Of a DNA stretch of 64,000 nucleotides, positions 22,057-36,194 are shown piece by piece. Each line of letters starts with the position of its first letter. Position 1 is the first letter of the stretch. The notes under the pieces are model-generated. The model saw only the letters and a list, made by a program, of their open reading frames with translations. It had not been told where the DNA came from and made no database searches. A program made the translations under genes and the position numbers. The stretch is from Ziziphus jujuba. Lineage: Eukaryota; Streptophyta; Magnoliopsida; Rosales; Rhamnaceae. Location of the stretch: assembly GCF_031755915.1 (NCBI RefSeq), contig NC_083382.1:5456001-5520000 (forward strand), given 5' to 3'.

Positions 22057-22779
22057 TCACAAGATGAATACAAGAGCAATATTAATATTAATATTGTAAC
22101 TTGAATGAAATTGAGAAAAGTGGATGTGGTATTTATAGTAAAAATTTTGGTTAAAGAGAATTTAGAATTTGGAAAGAGATTAAAGACAATACCTTCTTAT
22201 GGAAACAAAAATTTGCACATAATAACCTTCATATTAAAAGAAGTGATACAATTTCAATGTTGCAGGCTTAATATGCATGCTATAGCTTAGTTATGAGCTA
22301 ACATGGAAATGTGTGGTGATTTAATTCCCAAAAAATGCATACACAGAGTAACAGGTTCCCAAAAAAGATACAGACATTTCCACGTATATTATCTTATGCA
22401 ACTTGCTTATTTCAAAATTTGAGTTTTTAGCATTCCCAACTCTATTTTAGCAAATGCATTTCCAATTCTTTAATTTAATATGTCAAAAAAAAGAAAAATA
22501 AAATAAATTTTACTTGGAGAACTTGATTGATAGACTGCATCCAGTTCATCAGTACTTCATTTCTATTCACCTTTTGGGCTCATTATATTGTCTTGTTTAC
22601 AGCTCATTTCAATTATGGGCACGGGCAAACTAAACTTGGGGCCTGTCCTCTGTTTGTCGAGTAAATCTTTTAAAAAAAAAACTCTATACATTTCATAAGT
22701 TTTATTTATTTATTTATTTATTTATTTTATCTTCAATCAGATTGCATAGAATTGTGATTAATACCATATTACCTTATAA

Positions 22780-22958
22780 TGGAAAAGAATTGCACAGAAT
22801 ATCATCATATGTAAAGTAGTGATACAATTTCAATATTGCAGGGCCTAAGGTGCATGGCAATGAGCTTACTTATAAGATAACATGGAAATGTGTGGTTACA
22901 TAGATCATCAAAGAAAGAGATTTAATTCCAAAAAAATAAGCAAAGATATTTGGTTACC

Positions 22959-22997
<39 letters not shown>

Positions 22998-23370
22998 CCT
23001 CATGTATTCTTACATAACTCTTATTTCAAAACCCAATTTGAGTTGTTTTTGTGTCAGAAAACAATTAAGAAAAATGTTGTCAGTTGGCTTATGTCTTTAA
23101 TATCATGTTTTAGGTTCTCTGTAGATCTGTTTTAGCATTCAAAATTTTCTAATTTAATGTGTCAAAAAAAAAAAAAAATCTCTCTTGGTGAACTTGATTG
23201 ATGGATGCATTCCAAACTATCATTATCACCTAATTTCAAAGACTTTTGGGCTCGTGGAAATTTTCCTAAATCCAGCCCACTTCTATTATGGGCATGGGCA
23301 ACTTGGACCTCTGGCCTCTGAAATTGTAAGAGCTGTTCCTCCAAACAAATTATATAGAGTCCTATAAAGT
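22780..23370. repeat. Extra promoter copy of the peptide unit without a gene
   Basis: The stretch repeats the upstream region of copy 4. It contains 'agtgatacaatttcaatattgcagggcctaa' in diverged form, 'aacatggaaatgtgtggt', a middle part with 'tttcaaaacccaatttgag' and 'gggcatgggcaa'. No peptide coding sequence accompanies it. It is a partial duplication. Confidence 0.55.
22961..22994. repeat. GA microsatellite
   Basis: A pure (GA)n tract of about 34 bp lies inside the duplicated promoter block. Confidence 0.9.
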
Positions 23371-24149
23371 ATAAAATTCTCTTTCTGTTTTTTTTTTTTT
23401 TTGTTTAATTTTTAATAATGGTAGAGATTAATACCATAAACTATGTAGATATCTTCTTTTTTTTTTTTAATAAAAGGAAAAACCAGAAAAACAGCTTAAG
23501 CTTAAAAAGAGTTTATCAACTTCTTGATATAAAAAATTAAAGTCCATTATCCCTGTTCAAGAAAAAAAAAATCTAATAAACTCATTAATAAACATTTATA
23601 ATGGAAAAATATTAATTACTAACAAATTAAAAGGATTTTTAATCTGCATTGCATGATAAAAAATATATAAAAATAAAAATAAAAATTAGATGGTCCGAAA
23701 ACTATCAGATGCCCTTTCATAAGCCTGTGTAGGATCCATTTGTGGAACTTATATGACTTGAAAAATTTTGTGGCAGGGGATTTGGTCATTCTGGACCATC
23801 TCATTTTTGCTTACACAATAAAAAAGAGAATTTGTTTTTTTTTTTTTTTTTTTTAAACAATAAGATATTTTCTTTTATTGAATTAATTTGTATAGTTACA
23901 AAAAAACTTTGTTAGCTATGACAAGATCTCATGTATTTATGGGTTTTACTTTTCAGTCTTCGACCACCATAACAAATAAGGCCAGGTGTAACTTGAAGTC
24001 GGTCATCATCATCATTGCAGCCGAATCGTTTATTTTTAATGGAATCTGCTCTTACACTTTATTGATGCCATTCCTCTTTTTCATATATGTTGGACCCCCA
24101 TTAAAAGTAACTAAAAAATTACAATTAAAATGTTGAACACCACTCAAAT

Positions 24150-26566
24150 CTCTTAAAGTTTTGGTAATCTAATATTCTTTTCTATATTAAAAAAGTTGGA
24201 TAAACAAAAGGTTTACGTAGGTCCTATTCAATGTAAAAATTAGACTAAAGACTAATCATGTGATAGGTCATTTATAAAATTTTGAATAATACATTTCGTT
24301 ATATTCGAATTTCGACGCTAAAAAGATAATAATAAACAAATAAATAAACCACCCAACAACAACAACAACAACAAGGTAAAGAATGTGGAACCTTTACATA
24401 TCTTGTTATGAAAATATATATAATTTCATAAAAGAAAAATATGAAAAGCTGCGTGAGCCATATATAGTACAACAGCTCTAGTAACATATTTTGCTCTGCT
24501 TTAAGATATCATGGCATAAAAATTGTAATGTGGTTTTTGACTTTGGGTCGGGAGCTATATTATAAATGTAAAAAAAGAATTTGCTACAATAATTTTGTTG
24601 TCTTTTTCCCTCTTTTTTGGTAACAATCTTCTTCTCTGTATCTGTTATCCTTCCTCATCATTATCATATACAGTGAACCACATGCAAATTTAATAACCAA
24701 ATGATCCTTCTGTCTTCCCACACATAAATTCACTTTATAGAAATGTGAGAGATTTGGGTTTGAATGGCCTAGTATTCCTTTCTGCAAAGAAAAGCACCGT
24801 GTCACAAGCTCAGCATGCCATGGGGGTATCACTTTGTTCATTCATGCATCCTAATATTGGGATGCTGGTAATTTATTATTTGTGGGACTTTTTTTTTTAT
24901 ATTTATTTTCTGAGAATTTTTTAGGGGAATATTCATGGACCACTATGCCATATATATGATTATTTATTTGGCCAATTTAAGCCAGAAAAACTTTGGTCCA
25001 CTTTTCTCTTCCAATCTTCTGGCCTCCCAAATCAACCACATTTAAAGTAGTTAGTTCTTTTACTTTCTCGTGTATGTTTTCTTTTGGAGGGGTCCTCAAC
25101 CACAACAGCAATCTGTCAAAGGGAATCATGTAATTCACTCCCCTTACTCAAAATTAAAATTTCATTCTGGTGCTTGAAGATACAGAAAAAGAAAAAGAAT
25201 ATTATGTTGAGTGTTTTATCCAGCATGTGCTTTAGCATGTGAAATTTGAGAAAAATAATATGGACAATTAAAGCATTCAGATCCGACAGCATCCTTCATC
25301 TCTCCATGCATGTGTTATATGACCAAGTTGACATTGATGATTAGAGGATCAAAGACATTTTGTTAGCAATTAATAGTACTCCATGTGCAAGAAAGTAAGC
25401 TTCATTGAAGCACCACGAATATTGCCAAATATTCAAGCAAGAATATTTACCCACATATTATTAACATTTGTACAAATATAATATATATATATATAAAATA
25501 TAAATTATTTGTTGGACGTCATCGGATAGTTTATCTTCGACATCATGGGATCTATGAGCATTAAGAGGCAGTCAAGTACAAATTATCCAATGGTATTTAA
25601 AAGATAAAATATATATATATATATATAATTTTTTTATAATGCGAAAAATACTAAACAATTTTCGTCTAAGATACACATTAGAGATTAGACTATTATTGTC
25701 AGATAACTTATTGGCTGATAAATATTTTGATAGATATTTTGGATGAATATTATCTAAGATTTCCCATATAAGAGCCTTACTATTATATGAATACCCTACA
25801 AATTTTATGAAAAAAGTCCTTGTTATGCCAGCTGCTATATTGGGGGAAAAAAAATATTACAAATAATTTTAAAAATTGTTGAATCAACCATCTATTGGTT
25901 GTATTATATGTATGATCAAGTAAAGAAGCAGGTACATTGATACTAAAACATGCACCGGTGGATCACATACATTACCTTTATGCAAATTAATGATGTCTCT
26001 TAACCAGCGCGAATTGTCCTGTTTTTTTAATAAATTTGTGTGTGGTATACATATATGATTGCAGCCCACCAAAAGGGAATGAACAAAGAAGCTTTTCTTA
26101 ATTATTAATTAGTAGTCAGGATCAGTCTGCAGTGAGTATTCAATTCATTGTATATATCAACAAGTTCCATTTTTGGTTTTCTGAAATTTCTCTCGAATAA
26201 TGAATTTAGTGGTTTTCATTAATTTTAGTTCTTTAAATCATTGGTATATATAAAAATTCTCAAAACATTACTAGCTAGTAGCTAGGAACCGCTTATTCTC
26301 TAGCAACACTTGGAAATATAGAGTTGAATCACTCTGAATGTAAGCTTTTTTTTTTTTCACCTAGAATCATGTTTAATCGATTAGAGCTATATTTCAAAAA
26401 AATAAAATATAAAAAGAAAAACAGTTCTATATATAGAGTAGACCCAATATTGTTATTCTCTTAAACTTTTTTTTGGATTCTGATTTAAGTTTCTACTAAT
26501 TAAGAGAATTTTGAACAATTAGTCCCTTTACATATATATATGTATATATATATATATATATATATA
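24150..26566. other. Gene-free, AT-rich
   Basis: I recognise no gene. The stretch has an (AAC)n run near 24357 and TA tracts near 25480 and 25610. Between these TA tracts is a sequence of about 115 bp of unknown origin. Open frames here are short and lack family motifs. Confidence 0.5.
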
Positions 26567-26727
26567 CGGAAATTCTACGGTAAAGACGGTCTGTATGAGG
26601 ATCGCAATATTAGTGACGGTTTTTTATAGTATTGACGATGGTTTTTTATAAAATCGTCACTAATACTATGAAAAATCGTCACCAATACTATGCTTCGCAT
26701 GAAGACCGTCCGCACCATAGACGAACT
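26567..26727. mobile_element. Single MITE related to the 167-bp satellite
   Basis: It starts CGGAAATTCTACGGTAAAGA and ends GACCGTCCGCACCATAGACG, and the interior has GTGACGG(T)n facing AAAAATCGTCACCAATACTA. This is the same foldback plan as the units at 6889-8200, at one copy. It is embedded in a TA microsatellite on both sides (about 26529-26566 and 26728-26750). Confidence 0.8.
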
Positions 26728-26999
26728 ATATATATATATATATATATATAGATATTTATCAAACATTTTCATAAAGGAATATCAAATTTAAACCATTAAA
26801 TTTATCTAAAGGTCTGTCCCAATAAAAAATAAATAAAATCATCAAAAGGACAGTACTAATTAATATAAGTGGCAGAGTGAATATTATATTGTAGCTGGGA
26901 AAACAATTCTAAGCTGCAAGTTTTGTTTTTTTTTGGTATTCAAAATTCAAAGCTCCAAGTTGTTGATCCTAGTCAAGTATTAACTTCACAAGCAAAGAA

Positions 27000-27180
27000 A
27001 GGCATTAAAACCGAATACTTAAGTTAATTATTAAATGGTGTATGATTTTTGGTGTTAGTGGATGACCGGACAATAAATCAAAGGTTGATTAAAGTGTCAT
27101 ACTTAGTGGGTGGCCGAACAATAAATCAAAGGTTGATTAAAATGTCATAAATCAAAGGTTGATTAAAATGTCATACTTTG
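27000..27180. repeat. Short tandem duplications
   Basis: The word 'ataaatcaaaggttgattaa' occurs three times between about 27073 and 27170. Two copies also share the preceding 'ggatgaccggaca' or 'gggtggccgaaca'. No function is apparent. Confidence 0.7.
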
Positions 27181-27411
27181 TCCTCGTCCGTACAAAATTT
27201 TCTTATTCCATACCATAACAATATCGACGAACACATTAAAATGGAATAATGAATAATATCAATAACAACGAAAACTACTTACCATTTGTTATTTATTTAT
27301 TTTGTGGCAGTCGTATCTTAGCCATATTTTTGTTTCTCTTGGTTCACCTACACATATCATTAAATCAAGCATTGTACTTTCTTTCTCTCTTTTGCTTTTA
27401 TCAATTGTGTT

Positions 27412-27445
<34 letters not shown>

Positions 27446-27455
<10 letters not shown>

Positions 27456-27665
27456 CATAAAGTTTGTTTATGGTGCCGATGTACATACATTCTTATTATA
27501 GAACCTCAATATTGATAGCAATTTTTAAAAAAATTATTGTTAATATTATCACATAGAAAATAAATATTAACAATAATTTTTTTAAAAACCATCGTAACCA
27601 TCGTTAATACTAAAGTTCATACTATATTTTGGTACAGACTGTCTGCACTATCAAATTTTCTTAAA
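27446..27665. mobile_element. Diverged foldback element, relative of the TA-targeting MITE
   Basis: It follows a TA tract at about 27415-27444. TATGGTGCCGATGTACATAC near the left end opposes GACTGTCTGCACTATCA at the right. The middle has AAAAAAATTATTGTTAATAT facing ATATTAACAATAATTTTTTT. The layout is the same as the other copies, but the sequence is much older. Confidence 0.5.
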
Positions 27666-27894
27666 CATATATAAACAATTTACTTTGTGTTTTTATATTT
27701 TAGTGTCTATTATTATTGTAAGTGCAGAATTTGTAAAAATGTAATATATTATTCAATTGCCAAAGCCTCTAAATGATGTTTTCGAATCATTCCAAATCTA
27801 GTCACAAAAATTCTCCTTTCCAATTTATAATAAATGAAAAAAATACCAGTCAATTTGTGTATATAGAGCTTTTCTTTTTTGAGAAGTTAGAAGG

Positions 27895-27929
<35 letters not shown>

Positions 27930-28403
27930 CATAATTGATATTGTTAAAACCCATGTCCTCTTTTTTAATGAGTTTGCAGCAATATTAAATAGGAAAAAGA
28001 AAAAGAATTCATTTACCCGCTAGACATTAATTGATAGTAAACCGGGTCAAAGTTAAATACGTGCCATATGTGTGACTCAAAAAAAAATAATAATAATAAT
28101 AAAATAAAAAAATAGGGTTGATTACCCAACTGATCAATCGAAGCTGGCTAAAAAAAATAAAAAATAAAAAATAAAAAAGGGAAAGGTGAGCGGTAAAAGC
28201 TAGTAGTTAAACAAACCAAATTAATAGTTACATTTTTTTGTGCGACTTTTACTATGTACAGTGATATTGTGGTTACCTATGCGTATGGGTAAGATACTAG
28301 CAGGAAAAAGAAATAAATAAAAAAAATAAAAAACCGAAATGTGTGATGCAGACATATAGCCAAGTTCTCAACGTATGGACTTGTTATTCTTATGTGCAAA
28401 CTA

Positions 28404-28434
<31 letters not shown>

Positions 28435-31400
28435 TTTGTTTTTTTTTTTTGGCTAAAAGCAAACTAAACATTCAATAACAAAAACATGCAAAGACGGGTA
28501 GCCAAAACATAGATTATTCAACGACAAAATTCATATATAGCAAACATTTGTTGTTCCCATCTATATCATCCACTTCTTCTCTTACATACCAGCAAATAAT
28601 TTTTAAAAAAAAGAGAATTTGAAAAAAGAAGCTATAATTTTGTTGTTACAATGATTATAGTTCAAAATTTTCATTTTTAGAAAAAAAAAATTTATTTAAA
28701 AATATTATTTACCACCATTGATAATGATCATTAATAAATTTATATGCTAGATTATCATTAAAATGTTTAATTTTAAAATTTTAATATAAAAGTAATATAA
28801 TTAAATATTTTAATTAACATTTATCATTTAAATCGACAATTCATTTTTAATTTATTTATTTATGCACGCCAGAGGCGACTGAAATAGAAGCCATAAACGT
28901 CTTATTCATGATTAATGTGGAGCCCTACAGTCCATCGTATGAAATCAATTATTAGGCCATTAGCCTCAATCACTTGGCTTTGATTATCAACCACCTAATA
29001 TCCAAAACAATCTTGTATACATGCAATATGAAAATCAGATTCCTAGAGAAAAGATGAATTGTAATAATAATTAAAAGGTTTTCCATTATTCATTAATTAA
29101 CACACGTCCATCACCAAAAGCCCATTGGAACAACCTAGAAAAGCCACTATTTTTTGACAAAAATTCCAATTCGAATATCACATTTTAAAGTTCAAAAAAA
29201 TAAAATAAAAAAATAATTAACCAAAAACCCAAAAAACAGACCCCATCAACAATCAACCAATTAAAAGTGCCCCATTTTTCAACATTTTGTGCTTGATGGA
29301 GAAAAATGAAACAAAAAGAAAAATAATATGTTTTCCAACTTTTACAGAGCCAAAAGAAAATGTTGATAGCTGCTCTAATTAGATATACCGACACATGCAA
29401 CACGTGCAAAGACGGCAGTCATCATTATCCAATTTTTCTTGCAGAGACTTACTTCGTTTCAACCAATTAAAGTAGACCATCTGCAACAAAAAAATCCTAC
29501 TTTGCCATTCATCAATGATACCATAATCTTGGTATTTAGGTTGAGAACTAAAAATTGGGTCCCTTTTGATCTGATTCATTATGATATTCCTGCAATAAAC
29601 AAATGAATAAATAATTGGGTGAGATACATGGTACATAATTTGGATTATGGTCGGCTTGACATTCGATCGAGGTGACCAAACACATATTTCTTAATTTCCC
29701 ACATATATTTTTTTTTTGGGTGCATAATTTTTTTTTTTTTTTTTTGAATCTGAAGTTATATAATAAAGTTTGATTGCATGATAATTATGAATAACTTCTA
29801 CATGAGAAAATTTTGAATGTAATGGTGGTGTCTAACCAACTGGTACTATTTTAAATTATTTCATGCCATGTATTAAAAATTACCTAATCAGATTAATTAA
29901 GCATCTCAATTAACTTTCTTTTTTGAAAATGTAAACATTTTACTTACGCTTTACTTCTCTTTCTATGGCTATGGCTTCTACACCCAAATTTTTTTACAAT
30001 TCTCTCTTCTTCTCTTAGACACTTGTTTAAGGAATTGAAAAACACGAAATTTTTATAGTAGGCTTTCGGACAACCAAAATACTAAGAAAATAAAATATTC
30101 AACCAATGGTTCCCAAAAAACAGAGTCAAATAAAAAGCCAATGGGTTTTGTTTCTCGTCGGAGAGCTAAAAGTCAAGTCAAATATGAGTGTCTCCATTGC
30201 CTCAAACACCATACCCGAAGCTCAACCAGGCCTTATTCTCCCTTTTTTTTTTTTTTTTTTTTTTGGTTCTTTCATATATATATATATAAACTTTAAAGTA
30301 GGGGAAAAAATTTTCGATGAGACAAGTTTGAACGGAACAAAAAAGAGAGAAATAGACACAGAAAGATAAAGTTAAGTTTATACTTTAAAAAACAAAATCC
30401 AATAGCAGATAAATAAAGACATAAAAAAGCCAAAAAGCAAACAATAATCAATAATCAAGAAAATCTTACAAACTTAAACATTTAGAGAGAGAGAGAGAGA
30501 GAGAAAGACATGGAACCTTAAAATTTTTTGCTTTTTCCCAAAATTTCAAAACCTGCTTTTTGCTCTTATATAAACATTCATACCCTTTGTTTTGAAGAAA
30601 ATTTGAAACTAAAAGTTTTGAAAGGAGGCAAAAGAATTATCAGAGTGCTTATAAACCATATATCTTTGTGCTTTTCCCATAAGTTTACTATCAATAGACT
30701 GTCCAAATTTGAACGAGATTTGAGTAGCATTTTTCAAAATGTGGCATTAAATTAGTCGGAATCAGCTGGTATTACGGTTTCATACAAGATTTTCTACTTC
30801 TATATTGTTTTGATGTATTGTTTCCGATTTTAAGGGTTTTTCTTTTAATTGTTTTTCTTTTTGTTTTTGATAATATTAAAAAAATAAAAAATAAAAAACC
30901 TCTTATTAAAGAATCTGTTTGTAATTAAATGATTGATAGTGAAAGACTCGATGCAAATTTATATGTATGTGCTGTCCAAAAAAAAAAGAAATTTTTATAT
31001 GTGTGCAACGATCATTAAATTCATGGCTAATATTAATATATGATTAATTTATTGGTTCTAAATATTGCGTGTTATCAATAGGGTTAGACTGAATATATCT
31101 ACTTAATTGAACAAATACTACTTTCTAGTATTGTTTTATATAGCATTCTCATTAATTACATATAAGACCAAGGAAAGCATTCAATTTGTATATAAGTTAC
31201 ATTATATATTTTTTAATGTATCATGTGGTATTTGAAATTTATAACATGGATATCATGTGTTTACACGATCTTTTTACACTTTAAAAAATATCAACAGATG
31301 TTTAATTTAGATTTAGTTGTCTTACTAAAATTTGTGTTGATAATATAAATTGATGTTTTTCGAATGCATGGCTTGCAAGCAAATTTTTACTATTTCATTG

Positions 31401-34400
31401 AATAATATATATTCTAAAGCTTTATTTGTTTTTTTTAAGAGCATCTTTTATATGATTTGAATTTAAATAGTCATTATCTTTTAAAAAAAAAAATTTGTGG
31501 AATGAAACCGCGTGCATCTAAATTTTTATCATTTCCATTACAATTAAATTTTATCATGCATCCATCCAATTATCATTAATACTATATAATAAATAATCAC
31601 ATCCATATGTAATGGTTTGAATATTAATTTCTTGCAAAGTTCATATATATTAATATTAATTAAGGTCTCTAACATTATAAAATTTTCTATATGTTGATAA
31701 TATTTTGAGCTATGAACAATTTTCTTTTATTGTTACAGTTTATTATTTAGAAAGAAAATGCTAATACAGCCTTGAAGATCGATATCAGTCACAAAATGTC
31801 CAACAGAGCAGAGCATTGTTCATCAATCATTTTGGTCATCATTAACTAGAAATAATGAAAGTGAAAGAAATTAAGAAGTTAATTTTTTAAGTCAAAGTAC
31901 ATTAACTACTCAGTACTGAGTTCCAAATTAAGGTTCCCTTGGTATACATACGAATGATCAATTTGAGAGTCCTTTATAAGCTTTTAAAAGCCACTCCAGC
32001 GATGAAGGATAGACATATATAACTTGCGTGACAATTAAGGTATGTGCTTTTTTAGTTATTAGATTTTTATATGTAACATATATAATTAACTTTTTGAAAA
32101 CTATCTCCCAATTCATATAGGAAATATGATACCGACAATAAAAATGAAAATGAAATCCACGTTGATAAATCTATTTGGTTTTATATATTAATCGATCTTT
32201 TAAATAAATTATTTTAATGTATTAGAAATATAATATAGAAAAGTAAATCTTAAATAAACATTTAAATTTCTATAGGATCATATGTGTTTCATTTTTAATA
32301 TATACAATAACGTATCTCTCAGGATATGTTTGGGAGATAATTAGGATAACATTTATATATATATATATATATTAATGTCATTACAATTATGTATTTTTAT
32401 TCGGTAGGTTCAGCAAAATCAGAAATACAGGCTGTCAAGAAATATGATAAAAATTCTAATAAAATAATCTATTAAAAACGTATCGAGTAGTTTGCATTGC
32501 CAAAGAGACTGAACAGTTTCAAAAGGACTGTACGTTAAGAATTAACTGACAAGAGAACCATATTGCAAAGAATAATAATATGATAGTCTTTTTCTAGTTT
32601 GGGGGTCAAGGATTAAATATGTTATGGTTCATGGGTTAAAATATAATTCCCAATATAATATAATTTTTTCTTGAACAATGACATGAATTTTGAATCCCCA
32701 ATATAAATAAATAGTAATATCGACAACTCCTTAACGATTAAGAACCATCTAAAGCCAAAAGACAAGTTATATTCACAAGACAAAAACCTTCTACAGCTAA
32801 TTAGCTAAATGACCTAATTAAGTAATTGGAATTTTCCTGCAAGTTTTTATACTTTTTGGTAATACTGCGAGTTTTTATATGTATGTAAATGTACTTGCAC
32901 ATTAGTTACAACTTACAACTCAGATCACAATTTTTTTTTTCTTTCTTTTATGGATTATTTTAGATTATACTGTAAGTTGTTAAGTTGAAAACTATATTAC
33001 AGTAAGGAAAATAGGATATAGATGATTTATGTGGGGGCTAAATCTAAAAAGCCAAATAAAAATTGATTTACTCTTGGAACTTTCACATAAGTATAGTGCA
33101 TAGAAACTACTGTTGAGACAAATTATAACAATTTATTTTTGGAATTTTTTTATTAGTTTAAGTACTAAGAATTGTAGTCTTTTTTTTTTTTTTTTTTTTG
33201 GGTTGGTAATTAAGAATTATAGTCAAACAATCGTTAGGGATGATATAAGTATATTTGCTCATTCATCTCGTGAATTTGTCCAAAGCGATTTGTATAACAT
33301 TTACTTTTGTTTGTCCTTCTTATTTTGCCCCAATAATTTTCTTATTTACACTTTTATCATTTTCACCTCTTAAAAAACAAAATAATAATAATTTGAGTTA
33401 TCTTGGCAAACCTTTGGTTGATTCTTAGTTGCAGTAGTTGATTATAACTAAGATTGGGATTTTTTTTTCTTTTGTCATCTCATTTATTTATTTTTTTTCA
33501 AAAAAGCATATTATTTATGTTAGTAATGAATTTAACAATTCCAATAATAAATCAATTAAACATGTCAAGTGAAATTGATGTAGTTAGTAAACTATTTACA
33601 CCAATATCTAGAAGATCATGTATTCAAAACATTTGAATGAAATAAGAAAAATTATTATAAATGATTAAAAATATTAATTAAACAATTATCAAGTTTGTGA
33701 AAATAAGTATTTTTTTTTTCCTAATTAATGATGTTTATCATACGTTCTTATAGTAAATATGAATGCACAGACTATCCTTTAATTTTATGTATGATATATT
33801 TCACTCCCATATTATAAACATTTGGATCGAGGAATGTCACATGTCGATGCTGATATTAATTACTGGAGATGGAAAACATGTTTTCCTTTTTTTTATTTTA
33901 ATTCTTTAAGCAATTGTTTTGATTTTTTCCCCTTTAATTTTGAAAATTATATATGCATTTGGTAAATGACTATTTAATATATATGAATATGATTGTCAAA
34001 TTGTACTCTTCTTCGTCTTATTAGTTTAATATAATTATTTATCAAATATATATAATTAATCCAAAAAATATATAAATCAATAATAATAATTTAATAATAA
34101 TAATAATAATAAATGATTCATCTATTAATATTTAACTATTACCAATATGCACGGTGGCATAGAATCACATATTTGTAAATATACTTCAAATTAGCTACTT
34201 AAACATGATAATATATACTTTTATAGTCTTGTATATACAAAAATATATATGGATTGGGATGGATGACTTTAAAGCCATGATTGATACCAACCAAACAGTT
34301 CTATCAAAAATAAGAATATTCAAACAGTTGATATCGTTATTTATTGCTAATACAACTACCTCATTTTGGTGAGGATTCTCATATAATGTGAAAGCTGATT

Positions 34401-35088
34401 ACACATTTACACAAGTATGATGTTTTACACTTAGCATAATTAATCACCCAACAAATATTTTTAAAGCATTTAATTCTCTCGACATTCTCGTGGCTATTCT
34501 ACCTTCTTTATTTTGGTATTCTAATCAATTTTCCTAGGTCATTAGAAAAAAATACATATAATATAATTTCTTTTTAAAATTCTTCTATTTGATCCCATAA
34601 AAAAAAAAAAATTCCTTCAACTTGGTTAACTATCATAGGCAAGAAAAACAAAAGGAAAAAAAAAAAAAAGTCATGTATTTGTATAACTACATTCGTATGC
34701 TACTTGTACCTCTTCATCAATGTGGATTTCTAGTTACCTCAAGCATGTATTAGTACATGCACTTTTCTGCGTTGATTTTAAAATCATTAAAATTTTGTAA
34801 CTAATTGCGATACCTATTAACATCACTCATACCAAGTGTATTGTACTATCTACTTAAATTAAAAAGGAAATAAGTACTAATAAATTACTTTTAAGTTTTT
34901 TTTTAATTAAAAATTTAATAATGGATTTTACTAACATTAATTGTATATTGGTAAAAACCTGCAATGGAATTTATGACAGTGGATATCTAACTTCTCATAG
35001 ATAAAATACAAAAATTTAAATAATTCAATAAAATTTATTCTCAGCGCGAGCTTAAGAAAAATATACAAAATAAACAAAATACAGGAGT

Positions 35089-35134
<46 letters not shown>

Positions 35135-35500
35135 GCCCACAGATTGAAAACATATAGCCAAAAGATTAGTATTATAAATTCTTTCCCAGAGACAAATGGA
35201 ATACAAAATAATAATAATAATAATGTATTGGTGTATAACATTCACAAATTGAAATACACTAATAAATTAATAATTAATAGTAATAGATTGAGATGGGTGA
35301 TTTCAAATAAGCCTCACAAAGTTAATTATAAACGTTTAAAATTGATTATCAAAACAAACACATGGGACCTATCACGACAAATATTTAACACCTCCATGGT
35401 GATGACGACAATAACTTTCTAATCACAAACTTTGACATTTATATACTATTAATTAAAAAAATTTATAAAAAAGAAAAAAAAAATCTCATACTCAAAGATC
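27666..35500. other. Gene-free, AT-rich intergenic DNA
   Basis: I see no gene, RNA gene or element with clear ends in this 7.8-kb stretch. It holds a 34-base A run (27895-27928) and (TA)n tracts at about 28404, 32353 and 35092-35133. There is also a GA tract at about 30486 and many A or T homopolymers. Frames of 60-110 codons occur but are low-complexity or TA-repeat derived. Confidence 0.55.
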
Positions 35501-36167
35501 AGCTCATGACAAACATGGCTAAGATAGGCTGTCAAAGAGAGGTGGTTGGAAGTTGGAAGGTTTTGGATGGTTACCAAACAACAATGCAACACCTTTAGAC
35601 ATTATTTGGTCATTATTTTAAGCCATTGTAATTTTTTCCCACAAAACCTTCACCATTCCATCATCATACAATTAATTGGGTGTTTAACCATTATTTTTAA
35701 ATTTCATTATCCCAATGTGCAAAAATCCCATCAAACCTCCTCCTTTAAGCTTCCCTTTGACCTCTCTCTCTCTCTCTCTCTTCCTCAAATTCTTTTTGGT
35801 GTGATGGTGGCTATGTCCAAATTATTCACATTAGGTAGCTTTGTGGTTTCTGTGGGCTCTGGTTGTCTACATTGAGGTCAGCAATAGGAATCTCTTATAA
35901 ATCTCGGAATCAACTCAGGCTCTCCCCTCTATCTTCTTAGAATAATGCCATTCTAACCACAAAGCAATAGTGACCCCATAACTCCCATTATTTTATCTTC
36001 AAAAGGAATAAAGAAATTTTCACCTTCCCCCAACTTTAATCCAAAACATGTTATTTTTTATTTTTAATTTTTGGCTAAAAAATCTAATCCCAAACATTGA
36101 TTAAATCAAATTTTGTTTATTTAATTTAATAATTTATTTATATAGCCCGTCTTTTGCACTATTACTA

Positions 36168-36194
36168 CCCCCCCCCCCCCCCCCCCCCCCCCCC
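36168..36194 (+). repeat. 27-base poly-C tract
   Basis: An uninterrupted run of 27 C lies about 235 bp before the kinase start codon, followed at 36204-36226 by a CT microsatellite. Both probably lie in the promoter or 5' leader. Confidence 0.85.

Larger units (their letters stand above)
3950..24150. repeat. Tandem segmental duplication array carrying small-peptide genes
   Basis: Blocks recur in the same order. A left flank containing the words 'tagatgcagttt' and 'tattcat.cat' occurs near 4320, 6478, 11725 and 14310. A peptide gene on the minus strand starts at 4965, 8722, 12625 and 22056. Its promoter contains 'gcatgctatagcttag' near 8945, 12848 and 22274. A block with 'gggcatgggcaaa' or 'gggcacgggcaaa' lies near 9320, 13222 and 22616. 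A right-hand block with 'aatatctcat.tattttc' lies near 11100 and 13710, with a diverged version near 23920. I infer four main units (about 3950-6420, 6420-11330, 11350-13900 and 14100-24150). The later mobile insertions account for much of the size difference. Boundaries are approximate because they were aligned by eye. Confidence 0.75.

Noticed and set aside
24584..24841. 85-codon minus-strand frame
   Set aside because: No signal peptide, domain or duplicated counterpart; ordinary chance frame in AT-rich DNA.
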